Shown here one piece after another: positions 52,214 through 61,363 of a stretch of 64,000 nucleotides of DNA; position 1 is the first letter of the stretch, and every line of letters starts with the position of its first letter. This stretch comes from Burkholderiales bacterium (lineage in GTDB: Bacteria > Pseudomonadota > Gammaproteobacteria > Burkholderiales > Burkholderiaceae_E), in the NCBI GenBank assembly GCA_027487815.1, contig JAIYCW010000001.1, positions 30,424 to 94,423 of the forward strand. Direction: 5' to 3'. The notes under the pieces were generated by a model. That model did not search any database, was not told the origin of the DNA, and was given only the letters and a program-made list of their open reading frames with translations. Both the position numbers and the translations under genes were made by a program.

Positions 52214-53851
52214 TCATGCCTCCGCCGAGCGTCCCTTCAGGGCAAACAACCCCTGAGGACGCTTCTGGATAAAGACCACGATAATCAACAGCACAGCTAT
52301 CTTGGCCAGCACTGCACCGGCCCAGCCTTCGATGAGCTTGTTCACAACCCCCAAACCCATGGCTGCATACACTGTGCCTGCGAGCTGCCCGACACCGCCA
52401 AGCACCACCACCATAAACGCATCCACGATATAGCTCTGGCCCAGATCCGGCCCAACATTACCAATCTGACTTAAGGCACAGCCCGCCAGCCCGGCCACTC
52501 CAGAGCCAAGCGCAAAAGCACTGGTATCTACCCGCGCTGTGTTCACACCCATGCAGGAGGCCATCGAGCGATTCTGGGTGACGCTGCGCACGAAAAGGCC
52601 AAGACGGGTACGCCCAATCAAGAGCGCCATCGCGAGCAAGACGAATAAAGCGAAGCCCAGAATAATGATCCGATTCCAGGGCAAGGCGAGGCTGCCCATG
52701 AGCTGAACGCTGCCACTCATCCACGAGGGATTTTCAACCGTTACGTTTTGCGCGCCGAAGATCGTGCGCACCGCCTGCATCAGCACCAGACTGATACCCC
52801 AGGTCGCAAGCAAGGTTTCCAGCGGTCGCCCATAGAGGAAGCGAATGACGGTACGCTCCATGGCGGCTCCAACCAGGGCTGCACTCGCAAACGCTACCGG
52901 AATGGCTGCGAGCAGGTAGACATCGAATGCGCCAGGCAAATACTGACGAAACAAGCCTTGCACAACATAGGTAGCGTAAGCGCCAATCATCATCAGCTCG
53001 CCATGAGCCATATTGATCACGCCCATCAAGCCATAGGTAATCGCAAGACCCAGCGCGACCAGAAGCAAAATGGATCCCAGGCTGATACCGCTAAATGCAG
53101 CAGCCAGTCGCTCGCCCCACACCAGCTTGGCATTGATTGCCTGCAGGCTGGTTTCCAGCGCATTCTTTACGCCGTTATCTGTTTCAACTTTCAGGCGTTC
53201 GTTGATCAAGAGCTTGATGCTGGGCTCGTTGGCTGAAGCCAATTCGCGAGCCGCCTCGATTCGCTTGGCAACCTCGCTGCTTCCCAGCATGATCGCAGCA
53301 CGCACCATTACCAACTGCGCTTTGATCTGTGCATCACTTTCGGCCGCCAATGCCTTCTCAATCAGCGGCAGTTTGCCTTCATCGGGTTCACCCTGCAGGG
53401 CCTTGACGGCCTCCAAGCGCACCTTGGCATCACTGGACAATAAGCTTAAGGCCGCAATCGCGTTATCGATCTCGCCCCGCATCCGGTTGTTGTTCACAAC
53501 ATCTTCCGCTGCAGAAGGCATGGCGATCGCTGCGGCACTCACCACATCAAATGCCTTGTCACCACGAACGATTACTGGCTTATCACCAGCGAGCTTCACT
53601 TCGTCAGCGGCCAGCGCCTGCAAAAACTCCAGAGTGCCGGGTTGCGACTCAGCCAGAGCGGTGTTGATCGCTGCAATCCTCGCGTCAGTTTCACCGCTTG
53701 CGATAGCTCGAGCCTGCTCAATAGTGAGCGCGTGAGCGCTCAAAGGCAGTAGAAGTGCGTTGATCGCAAAGGCCCCTGTGCAAAGCCATCTTGGGGCGTT
53801 CGAACCCAACACGATCAACAAGGCCTTCAACCAAGCAAGCACAGGGAACAC
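52214..53851 (-). CDS. urtB: Urea ABC transporter permease UrtB
   Basis: 545 aa. UrtB differs from LivH by a long N-terminal periplasmic region, and this has it: a signal-like segment (~17-40, ending SAHA-LTIE), then ~190 residues of helical repeat (ARIAAINTALAE, LEAVKALQGEPDEGKL) before the permease core (GITYGLMGVINMAHGELMMIGAY and AFMVVVLGGVGQLAGTV). It forms the membrane channel with UrtC. A rho-independent terminator lies between urtA and this gene. Confidence 0.93.
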   Translation of the reverse strand: MFPVLAWLKALLIVLGSNAPRWLCTGAFAINALLLPLSAHALTIEQARAIASGETDARIAAINTALAESQPGTLEFLQALAADEVKLAGDKPVIVRGDKAFDVVSAAAIAMPSAAEDVVNNNRMRGEIDNAIAALSLLSSDAKVRLEAVKALQGEPDEGKLPLIEKALAAESDAQIKAQLVMVRAAIMLGSSEVAKRIEAARELASANEPSIKLLINERLKVETDNGVKNALETSLQAINAKLVWGERLAAAFSGISLGSILLLVALGLAITYGLMGVINMAHGELMMIGAYATYVVQGLFRQYLPGAFDVYLLAAIPVAFASAALVGAAMERTVIRFLYGRPLETLLATWGISLVLMQAVRTIFGAQNVTVENPSWMSGSVQLMGSLALPWNRIIILGFALFVLLAMALLIGRTRLGLFVRSVTQNRSMASCMGVNTARVDTSAFALGSGVAGLAGCALSQIGNVGPDLGQSYIVDAFMVVVLGGVGQLAGTVYAAMGLGVVNKLIEGWAGAVLAKIAVLLIIVVFIQKRPQGLFALKGRSAEA

Positions 53852-53868
53852 TTTCTATTCAAGACTGT

Positions 53869-53919
53869 TTTCATTAAAAAAAGGCAACAAGGCGCGCCAG
53901 TTGATCGCCCCTTGTTGCC
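53869..53919 (-). terminator. Intrinsic terminator/attenuator between urtA and urtB
   Basis: On the minus strand GGCAACAAGG (53919-53910) pairs with CCTTGTTGCC (53892-53883) across a 17-base loop and is followed by TTTTTTT. It lies within the 83-bp urtA-urtB gap, so only part of the transcripts should reach urtB. Confidence 0.88.
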
Positions 53920-53934
53920 CCACTTGCCCGAGAG

Positions 53935-55200
53935 TTATTTCTTTTCGGGTTCGTCTTTCTTCTTGTCATTGCCTTCAATGAACGGTGACCATGGCTGAGC
54001 CTTCACCGGTCCGGGCGTCTTCCACACTACATTGAACTGGCCATCGGCCTTGATCTCACCGATAAACACGGGCTTGTGCAGGTGATGATTCTTTTCGTCC
54101 ATCTTCGACATGAAGCCGCCCGGTGCCTTGAAGGTTTGGCCAGCCATGGCAGCAATGACCTTGTCCACATCGGTGGTCTTGGCCTTCTCAACCGCCTGCT
54201 TCCACATCATGATGCCGATGTAGGTCGCTTCCATTGGATCATTGGTAAGCGGCTTATCCTTGTGCCCGGCGATCCCCTTTGCCTTGGCATAAGTGGACCA
54301 CTTCTTGATGAACTCGTCATTGGCAGGGTTCTTTACCGACATGAAGTAGTTCCATGCAGCAAGATGGCCCACCAGCGGCTTGGTATCCACACCGCGCAAC
54401 TCTTCCTCACCCACCGAGAACGCCACCACTGGCACGTCCTTGGCTTTCAGGCCAGCGTTACCCAACTCTTTGTAGAAGGGCACGTTGGAGTCGCCATTGA
54501 TGGTGGAGATCACTGCGGTTTTGCCGCCCGCAGCGAACTTCTTGATGTCAGCCACGATGGTCTGATAATCCGAATGGCCAAACGGTGTGTACTTCTCATC
54601 AATGTCAGCGTCCTTAACACCCTTGGATTTCAGGAAGGCGCGCAAGATCTTGTTGGTGGTGCGGGGATAGACATAATCGGTCCCCAGCAGCACAAAGCGC
54701 TTGGCGCTTCCGCCGTCTTTGCTCATCAGGTATTCCACGGCTGGAATAGCCTGCTGGTTGGGAGCAGCACCGGTGTAGAACACATTCTTGGAAAGCTCTT
54801 CGCCTTCGTATTGCACCGGATAGAACAGCAACCCATTTAGCTCTTCATAAACCGGCAATACCGATTTGCGGGATACCGAAGTCCAGCAACCGAAGGTCAC
54901 TGCCACTTTATCTTTGGTTAGCAGCTGGCGGGCTTTTTCCGCAAAAAGTGGCCAGTTCGACGCTGGGTCAACCACCACTGGTTCGAGCTTCTTGCCCAGG
55001 ACTCCGCCCTTGGCATTGATCTCATCAATCGCCATCAGTACGGTGTCCTTCAGGACAGTTTCCGAAATAGCCATCGTGCCGGAGAGCGAATGCAGCACGC
55101 CGACCTTGATGGTGTTCTGGGCATAAACCGGTAAGGCCGACATGGCCCCTGCAGCAGCAATCGAAGCTGCAACAATTTTCAAACCTGAGCGACGTTTCAT
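53935..55200 (-). CDS. urtA: Urea ABC transporter substrate-binding protein UrtA
   Basis: 421 aa from ATG at 55200, which has GGGGGA upstream and a Sec signal (KIVAASIAAAGAMSALPVYAQ); the extra 65 codons upstream are shadow. Type I periplasmic-binding fold: IKVGVLHSLSGTMAISE, LFYPVQYEGEELSKNVFYTG and PNQQAIPAVEYL are hallmarks of UrtA/FmdD amide-binding proteins. Short-chain amides are a possible alternative ligand, but the urtBCDE genes behind it favour urea. No urease genes are in the window. Confidence 0.95.
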   Translation of the reverse strand: MKRRSGLKIVAASIAAAGAMSALPVYAQNTIKVGVLHSLSGTMAISETVLKDTVLMAIDEINAKGGVLGKKLEPVVVDPASNWPLFAEKARQLLTKDKVAVTFGCWTSVSRKSVLPVYEELNGLLFYPVQYEGEELSKNVFYTGAAPNQQAIPAVEYLMSKDGGSAKRFVLLGTDYVYPRTTNKILRAFLKSKGVKDADIDEKYTPFGHSDYQTIVADIKKFAAGGKTAVISTINGDSNVPFYKELGNAGLKAKDVPVVAFSVGEEELRGVDTKPLVGHLAAWNYFMSVKNPANDEFIKKWSTYAKAKGIAGHKDKPLTNDPMEATYIGIMMWKQAVEKAKTTDVDKVIAAMAGQTFKAPGGFMSKMDEKNHHLHKPVFIGEIKADGQFNVVWKTPGPVKAQPWSPFIEGNDKKKDEPEKK

Positions 55201-55275
55201 TTTTCCCCCATTGAAGTTCAGACGGTTGTAAACACAACACCACTTCACTGTAGGGATGCACAAGGCATATGGAAA

Positions 55276-55302
55276 TACGCCTTCTGGCGTACTTGTTGCC
55301 AA
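55276..55302 (-). promoter_or_regulatory. Candidate regulatory site upstream of urtA
   Basis: TACGCC-TTCT-GGCGTA (55276-55291) is a perfect inverted repeat about 75 bases before urtA. It overlaps TTGGCAACAAGTACGCC (55302-55286, minus strand), which has the GG-N10-GC spacing of a -24/-12 sigma-54 promoter but a poor -12 half. Either a LuxR-type regulator operator or a sigma-54 promoter is possible; neither is proven. Confidence 0.4.
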
Positions 55303-55315
55303 GCGCGTGGCGGGC

Positions 55316-56275
55316 CTAGCCCTCGAACTGGGGGTAGGTCTGGCGAATGCGGCGGATCGCCATGCCCGCGGCGGCAGTGCGCGTCTCCACCCCAAGCTTA
55401 TTGAACACCCGCTCCAAGTGCTTCTTGACCGTCATGGGGCTGGAGCCCACGATTTCGCCGATATCCTTGTTGGTCTTTCCGCGCACCACCCAATACAAGG
55501 CTTCGGCCTCGCGGGCTGTCAGTTGAAACCCCTGGCCTATTGCAGCAATCACCGCGGCATCCGAGGTTTCACGCACCACGATCAACCATTCCTGATCCTG
55601 ATCCGCAGGCTGCTGCAATGTGAAGGTAAGACGCTGTTTTCCACGCTGGGTGGTCCAGACCTGACCAATGGGCTCAGCTTGCGCCGTGGCCTGGGCCAAC
55701 CACTGCACCAGGGCCGCAGGCGCCGAATCAGGTTCGATGCGCGCCGGGCCATCGGTGAAGTGCGTTTGCAATAACTCGCGGGCCAGCGGTGTTTGCCACA
55801 CCAATCGACCTTTGGGCATCTGCACAGTAAAGGTTGCGCACCCAAATGCGTCCAGTGCCAAGCGAGCCTGGCGCGCAAGCCTGGCGCCCTGCAAATGCAC
55901 ATTCATTCGGGCCAATACTTCAATCGGCTTGATCGGCTTGGTGATGTAGTCCACAGCCCCAACCTCTAGCGCCTTCACGATATGCTCGGTATCGGTGAGG
56001 CCCGTCATGAAAATGATCGGCACATGGCTCAAGCGAGGATCAGCCTTCAGCAGGCGCGCGACTTCAAAGCCATCCATCTCGGGCATCATGGCATCAAGCA
56101 AAACAATATCGGGCATGGCCTGACTGGCCCGCATGAGAGCCTGCGCTCCGCTGGTAGCCACCAGCACCGCATAGCCCGCTTCATCCAGGGCATCATGAAG
56201 CACCGCCAGGTTATCGGGCAAATCGTCAACAATTAGCGCGATGTACTCGCCAGCGCGGTTAAGAGCTGAATTCAT
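55316..56275 (-). CDS. LuxR/FixJ-type response regulator paired with the permease-kinase
   Basis: 319 aa. The receiver (~10-130) has D61 in IVLLDAMMPEMDG and the lysine in DYITKPIKP. A middle ~100-residue region (FGCATFTVQMPKGRLVWQTP) looks PAS-like. The C-terminal LuxR helix-turn-helix is LTAREAEALYWVVRGKTNKDI then SPMTVKKHLERVFNKLGVE. It binds DNA when phosphorylated. It overlaps the kinase gene by 4 bp (ATGA) and is followed 115 bp later by urtA, making the urt operon its most likely target. Confidence 0.92.
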   Translation of the reverse strand: MNSALNRAGEYIALIVDDLPDNLAVLHDALDEAGYAVLVATSGAQALMRASQAMPDIVLLDAMMPEMDGFEVARLLKADPRLSHVPIIFMTGLTDTEHIVKALEVGAVDYITKPIKPIEVLARMNVHLQGARLARQARLALDAFGCATFTVQMPKGRLVWQTPLARELLQTHFTDGPARIEPDSAPAALVQWLAQATAQAEPIGQVWTTQRGKQRLTFTLQQPADQDQEWLIVVRETSDAAVIAAIGQGFQLTAREAEALYWVVRGKTNKDIGEIVGSSPMTVKKHLERVFNKLGVETRTAAAGMAIRRIRQTYPQFEG

Positions 56276-59200
56276 GGTGCGCGTCCAGGCAACTGACTCA
56301 GAATCACATCGAATTTGAATTCACGAGCCAATCCGCGTTGCGTGACCACAAACTCCGCGTATGCAGTATTCATCGATTCAATTTGATCAAGCTGTTGCAT
56401 CACGCCGCGATAGTAGCCAATGCTGGCGGCCGCGCGCAAAGGCTCAAGCTCGGCTGCGTTCGGAAGCCGCTGATCCGGGCGAGGCTCTGTCGGGGCACTT
56501 TCCTGCACATACTCCCATTGCACTTCGAGCCTGCTTTGCAGCCATGCAAACAGGGCACTGCGTTGCACAGGCTTGAGAAAAAAGTCTTCGGCCCTGAACC
56601 GCATCTCACCAAGATGCGCTAACTCATAAGCATTGGCGCTGACAATCGCGATCGGCAAAGCGGGCGGCAGATAAGGGCTGCGGCGCAATAGCTCCAGGGT
56701 CTGCCATCCGTCCAGCTGCGGCATGGCCAAATCAAGCAGTATCGTGTCGGGCCGCAAACCGGCTTCGATCATTTCCAGGGCCTGCCGGCCGCTGCTCGCG
56801 GTATGCACCAGAAAACCCAGAGGCTGTAACCAGTCGCGTAAAAGCTCGCGCTCCGTATCCTCATTGTCCACCGCAAGAATCGTGCGCTGCGACTGCGCAT
56901 TCAGGCTCTTCCATCCCGTAGGCATTGCCAGTCGCTGCTGCAGTCGTGGCGCAAGCGATTCGCTATCGAGCCCTGGCAAAAACAACTTCACCATAAAGCT
57001 CGTGCCACGCCCAACCTGGGAATCCACCTCTATCGAGCCTCCCATCAGCTCGGTGAGCATGCGTGCGATGGTCAAGCCCAGCCCGGCGCCTGGTGAATCA
57101 TCCCGGGAAGCGCCGGAGCGTGCAAAGGGCTCGAACACGCGGACCAGCTCCTCGGCGCTCATACCTACCCCGGTATCTTTCACCTCAAATATTGCCAGCT
57201 CCCGGGCATGGGTGACCTTGAGCTCCACCCGGCCTTGCGCTGTGAATTTCACCGCATTGCCCAACAGGTTAAAAAGGATCTGCCGCAGCCGCTTTTCATC
57301 GCCGCGCACCACTTTTGGCAAGCGCCCCTTGAATTCGCATACAAAGCGCAACCCCTTGCTGTGGGCCTGCAGTTCCACCATCTGCGCGATATCCTCCAGC
57401 ACCTCAAGCAGGCGCATTGGCTGAGGATTCAAGGCAAGCTTGCCGCTTTCGATTCGAGCGATATCCAGCGTGCCCTCAATCAATGACAAAAGATGCTCTC
57501 CGCCGCGCCGGATGACAGCCACGGCGTGCTTGCGATGATGAGGAAGATCAGGGTCTTCGGCCAGCAACTGCGCATAGCCCAGGATGCCGTTAAGGGGGGT
57601 CCGAAACTCATGGCTCAGGGTGCTCACATAGCGACTTTTGGCACGATTGGCATGATCTGCGGCCTGCTTGGCCTGCTGAAGTTTTTGATCAGTCACCTGA
57701 TGCAAATCGATCTCGCGCACCAGCAATTGATTTTGCCGCCGTGATTCCTCCTGGGCAACCTGCCGACTGTTTCTTGCCAGAATCAGCCACCACACCACCA
57801 CAGCAGCCACCAATATCTGAATCGCAAAAAGATTGATTGAAGCGCTGCTCACCGATTGCAGCTGCTGGGCATTCAGTGGCCCGGCTTCATTCAGCGCACG
57901 CAGCGCTTGATAGTGCAGCAGGTAAGTCACAGCGCCCAATAACGGCGTAATCACCAGCATCAGAAAGAAGTAATGCGCCAAACCCCTCTGCAGATAGGGC
58001 CTGACCAGTGCAGGCGTTAGCCGGCTAAGCCACGAGGTCCATTGCACGGCGAAGCGTGCATCGGGTTTGCATAAGTCATCGCATCGGGCGTCCAGCGTGC
58101 AGCAAAGCGAGCAAATGGGCCCTTGATAAGCGGGGCAATGGGCCATATCGGGCCCCTCGTAATCGCGCTCACAAATTACGCACCGCTGCAGGCGTGCTCC
58201 CAGATAAGCGCCTGTTGCATCAGCATCGGCCTGCGGAGCTGGCACTTTTTCATCATCGCGCGCCAGGTAATAACGCCCGCGCGTCCACCAGGCAATCAGG
58301 GGCGAGGCCACCAACGCTGTGACCAGCGCAATGATGGCTGAAAAGGCTTGAGCAAGCTCACCGAAACCGCCCAGATGCGCGCTCATCGACAGGATCGACG
58401 CAATCAGCATTGCTCCAACCCCCACCGGATTGATATCGTAAAGGCGGGCCCGCTTGAATTCGATGCCTGGCGGGGAGAGCCCGAGTGGCTTGTTGATCAC
58501 CAGATCCGCCACTACCGCCATCAGCCAACTGATTGCAATGTTGGAGAACAGCCCCAGCACATGCCCGAGAGCATCAAATACATTGAGCTCCATCAGCATG
58601 AATGCAATCAGGGTATTGAACACCACCCAGACCACACGGCCGGGATGATTATGGGTGAGACGCGAAAAGAAATTCGACCAGGCCAGAGATCCCGCATAGG
58701 CATTGGTCACATTGATTTTTAGCTGCGAAACGATGACGAACAGCGCAGTGACACCCACGGCAATGCCAGGCGCACTAAACAACATTTCATAGGCCACCAG
58801 ATACATCTGATTCGGATCGACCGCGCGATCGGCAGGCACCAGCAAACGAATCGCTATCGAGGCCAGCAACGCTCCTCCCAGCATCTTCAACACTCCCAAC
58901 ACCACCCAGCCGGGTCCACCGACAATCACGCCGAGCCACCACTGGCGCTTGCGAGCGGGCGTGATTTGCGGCATGAACCGCAGGTAATCCACCTGCTCGC
59001 CCATTTGAGTCATCAAGGCCAGGCCAACCGTCAGGGCTGCACCAAAGCCAAGCAAAGTGAACTCGGATGAGCCGCCTTTCTCACCAGCAAAGTGCACAAG
59101 TCCGGCGATAGCCTGCGGGTCTTTCTGCAAAACCACGATGAAGGGCAAGATCAGCAGAAAGAGCCACACGGGCTGCGTCCACACCTGAAGTTTGCTGATG

Positions 59201-59739
59201 GCCGACACCCCGTGGGTCACCAAAGGAATCACCACCAGGGCACAAATCAGGTAACCCCATACCGGCGGGATATCAAATGCCAACTCGAGCGCATAGGCCA
59301 TGACAGCAGCTTCAAGCGCGAAAAAAATGAATGTGAAGGATGCATAAATCAGCGAGGTCATGGTTGAGCCGAGATAGCCAAAACCTGCACCACGAGTCAG
59401 CAAGTCCATATCCAGCCCGTAGCGGGCGGCGTAAAAGCTGATGGGCAAGCCCGCCAGGAAGATCAGTATCCCGGTGGCAAGAATGGCCCAAAATGCGTTG
59501 GCAAATCCATGGGTCACGAGCAGCGTCGCGCCCACGGCCTCCAGGATCAAAAACGAAGATGCTCCAAACGCCGTATTGGCAACGCGCAGTTCAGACCACT
59601 TGCGAAACCGGGTAGGCGTATAGCGCAGCGCATAGTCTTCCATGGTCTCGGCCGCGACCCAACTGTTGTAGTCGCGTCGAATCTTGATGATGCGCTGTGC
59701 GGGTGGGGCTTGCGGGGGAGCTTCGTTCATGGGCCTCAT
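56272..59739 (-). CDS. NCS1 permease-histidine kinase-receiver fusion (transceptor)
   Basis: 1155 aa from ATG at 59739, which has GGAAG 7 bases upstream. Residues ~30-490 are a full NCS1 (cytosine/purine permease-type) transporter of about twelve helices (LDMDLLTRGAGFGYLGSTMT; TQMGEQVDYLRFMPQ). Then a cluster of eight cysteines (C520, C523, C535, C543, C546, C547, C553, C557), two more helices (~590-665), HisKA with H710 (LSHEFRTPLNGILGY), HATPase (LLGNAVKFTAQ, DTGVGMS, GAGLGLTIARM), a receiver with D1003 (ILLDLAMPQLDGW) and a ~90-residue tail. It should sense a transported or bound nucleobase- or urea-like solute and phosphorylate the next gene's product. It is divergent from tsaD across 71 bp. 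Confidence 0.93.
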   Translation of the reverse strand: MRPMNEAPPQAPPAQRIIKIRRDYNSWVAAETMEDYALRYTPTRFRKWSELRVANTAFGASSFLILEAVGATLLVTHGFANAFWAILATGILIFLAGLPISFYAARYGLDMDLLTRGAGFGYLGSTMTSLIYASFTFIFFALEAAVMAYALELAFDIPPVWGYLICALVVIPLVTHGVSAISKLQVWTQPVWLFLLILPFIVVLQKDPQAIAGLVHFAGEKGGSSEFTLLGFGAALTVGLALMTQMGEQVDYLRFMPQITPARKRQWWLGVIVGGPGWVVLGVLKMLGGALLASIAIRLLVPADRAVDPNQMYLVAYEMLFSAPGIAVGVTALFVIVSQLKINVTNAYAGSLAWSNFFSRLTHNHPGRVVWVVFNTLIAFMLMELNVFDALGHVLGLFSNIAISWLMAVVADLVINKPLGLSPPGIEFKRARLYDINPVGVGAMLIASILSMSAHLGGFGELAQAFSAIIALVTALVASPLIAWWTRGRYYLARDDEKVPAPQADADATGAYLGARLQRCVICERDYEGPDMAHCPAYQGPICSLCCTLDARCDDLCKPDARFAVQWTSWLSRLTPALVRPYLQRGLAHYFFLMLVITPLLGAVTYLLHYQALRALNEAGPLNAQQLQSVSSASINLFAIQILVAAVVVWWLILARNSRQVAQEESRRQNQLLVREIDLHQVTDQKLQQAKQAADHANRAKSRYVSTLSHEFRTPLNGILGYAQLLAEDPDLPHHRKHAVAVIRRGGEHLLSLIEGTLDIARIESGKLALNPQPMRLLEVLEDIAQMVELQAHSKGLRFVCEFKGRLPKVVRGDEKRLRQILFNLLGNAVKFTAQGRVELKVTHARELAIFEVKDTGVGMSAEELVRVFEPFARSGASRDDSPGAGLGLTIARMLTELMGGSIEVDSQVGRGTSFMVKLFLPGLDSESLAPRLQQRLAMPTGWKSLNAQSQRTILAVDNEDTERELLRDWLQPLGFLVHTASSGRQALEMIEAGLRPDTILLDLAMPQLDGWQTLELLRRSPYLPPALPIAIVSANAYELAHLGEMRFRAEDFFLKPVQRSALFAWLQSRLEVQWEYVQESAPTEPRPDQRLPNAAELEPLRAAASIGYYRGVMQQLDQIESMNTAYAEFVVTQRGLAREFKFDVILSQLPGRAP

Positions 59740-59810
59740 GATGCATCTTCCGTGCCACATGATGGCCCTGCAACATCAGAGCCTTCATTGGGGTCTGAGA
59801 CAATAGCATC

Positions 59811-60845
59811 ATGCGAGTTCTTGGTATTGAAACCTCCTGCGATGAAACCGGCATCGCACTTTACGACACTGATGCGGGCCTGCTGGGCAGTGCCTTGCAC
59901 TCCCAAGTCCAGATGCATAGCGAGTACGGCGGCGTGGTGCCCGAGTTGGCTTCACGGGATCATGTGAACCGGGTGTTGCCTCTAACTCACCAGGTATTCG
60001 AACAGGCGGGCTGCCTGCCCGAAAGCATTGATGCCATTGCTTATACCCGCGGCCCGGGGCTGGTCGGTGCACTGATGGTAGGCGCAGCGATGGCTGGCGG
60101 ATTGGGCTACACCTGGCGCAAACCGGTCGTGCCGGTGCACCATCTCGAGGGGCATATTCTTTCTCCGCTGCTTAGCGCTAACAAACCCGCCTTTCCGTTT
60201 GTAGCGCTCTTATGCTCGGGTGGGCATACCCAACTTCTTGCCGTCAAGTCGTTTGGTCACTATGCCCTGCTTGGTGAAACGCTGGACGATGCCGCAGGCG
60301 AAGCGTTTGACAAGAGTGCCAAGCTTTTGGGGCTAGGCTACCCCGGTGGCCCCGCGCTGGCGCGCCTGGCTGATGCCTATCGTTTGGACGAGCATCATAA
60401 GGACTGGGCGATTCAATTGCCTCGCCCGATGATGCATAGCCGCGATGCTGAATTCAGTTTCAGCGGACTCAAAACGGCGGTAGCCATCACGGTGCAACGG
60501 CTCGGAAAGCAGTATCCCGAGGCCCCTTGGCGCAGCGCACTGGCCCATGAAGTTCAGGCTGCGATCACTGATGTGCTGATCGCGAAGTCGGTGCTTGCAT
60601 TGAAGCTCACGGGCCTCAAGCGACTGGTGATCAGTGGCGGGGTGAGCGCGAATCGCAGGCTGCGGGAAGGCTTGCAAGCTCAGGCGCAAACCACCGGGTT
60701 CGAGGTGTTTTTCCCGGAGCTCAGCCTGTGCACAGATAACGGCGCGATGATTGCTCTAGCCGGGGCCATGCGTCTGCAGCATGGCGCGAAGGCCACCACT
60801 GACTTTTCGGTGGCGCCGCGCTGGCCGCTAGAGGATCTTGGTTAA
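59811..60845 (+). CDS. tsaD: tRNA N6-threonylcarbamoyladenosine synthase subunit TsaD
   Basis: 344 aa. [15 protein letters not shown] starts the ASKHA fold, [11 protein letters not shown] supplies the metal-binding histidines (HxxxH), and [15 protein letters not shown] and [14 protein letters not shown] are further TsaD landmarks. With TsaB/E/C it makes t6A-37 in ANN-decoding tRNAs. Length normal. It is usually the immediate divergent neighbour of rpsU; here the urt block separates them. Confidence 0.97.
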   Translation: MRVLGIETSCDETGIALYDTDAGLLGSALHSQVQMHSEYGGVVPELASRDHVNRVLPLTHQVFEQAGCLPESIDAIAYTRGPGLVGALMVGAAMAGGLGYTWRKPVVPVHHLEGHILSPLLSANKPAFPFVALLCSGGHTQLLAVKSFGHYALLGETLDDAAGEAFDKSAKLLGLGYPGGPALARLADAYRLDEHHKDWAIQLPRPMMHSRDAEFSFSGLKTAVAITVQRLGKQYPEAPWRSALAHEVQAAITDVLIAKSVLALKLTGLKRLVISGGVSANRRLREGLQAQAQTTGFEVFFPELSLCTDNGAMIALAGAMRLQHGAKATTDFSVAPRWPLEDLG

Positions 60846-60878
60846 CGCAGATAAGATCGGCGAGGAATCTGAGAGGGG

Positions 60879-61301
60879 TCAGCGAATGATCAGCACGGGC
60901 ACTGAACACTTCGCCAGGACGGTGCTTGCAACTGAGCCCATCACCAGCCCCATCAGGGCCCCATCGCCGTGCGACCCCATCACCAGCAGATCAAACTTGC
61001 CGTCTTCAGCCACTTTTGCAATCAGCTTGCCAGGGCTGCCGGGCTTGAATTGAGTCTTGAGGTTAATCTTGTGGCGAGCCATGAACTTGGTGACAGGCGC
61101 GAAGACTTTGTCTGCAGCTTGCTGATACGAATCATTCACCAACTCGCTGCCCACCATGTTTACTACACGGGGCGGCATCATGAGAGGTACAAACAGTGCG
61201 TGATAATCATGCTGGGTACCAAACATTTCTTCATGAGTGCTCAAATAAGCGAGCATCCGCTTGGTATATGAACTGCCATCAACTGCCAATAAAATTTTCA
61301 T
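60879..61301 (-). CDS. Universal stress protein family
   Basis: 140 aa UspA fold: KILLAVDGSSYTKRMLAYL at the N-terminus and the ATP-binding G-2x-G-9x-G(S/T) signature in MGSHGDGALMGLVMGSVAST. Nucleotide-binding type of Usp. GGGAGCGAG precedes the ATG. It converges with tsaD (33-bp gap). The specific stress is unknown. Confidence 0.92.
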   Translation of the reverse strand: MKILLAVDGSSYTKRMLAYLSTHEEMFGTQHDYHALFVPLMMPPRVVNMVGSELVNDSYQQAADKVFAPVTKFMARHKINLKTQFKPGSPGKLIAKVAEDGKFDLLVMGSHGDGALMGLVMGSVASTVLAKCSVPVLIIR

Positions 61302-61363
61302 GTCTCGCTCCCGGAAGATGGTCTGAGTATAGGCGCAGGCTCGCGCAGCCGTATTGATTTATA

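Noticed and set aside
59740..59810. Possible palindrome between the permease-kinase and tsaD
   Set aside because: Only short self-complementary words (such as CATGATG) are present, and no copy of the TACGCC repeat found upstream of urtA.
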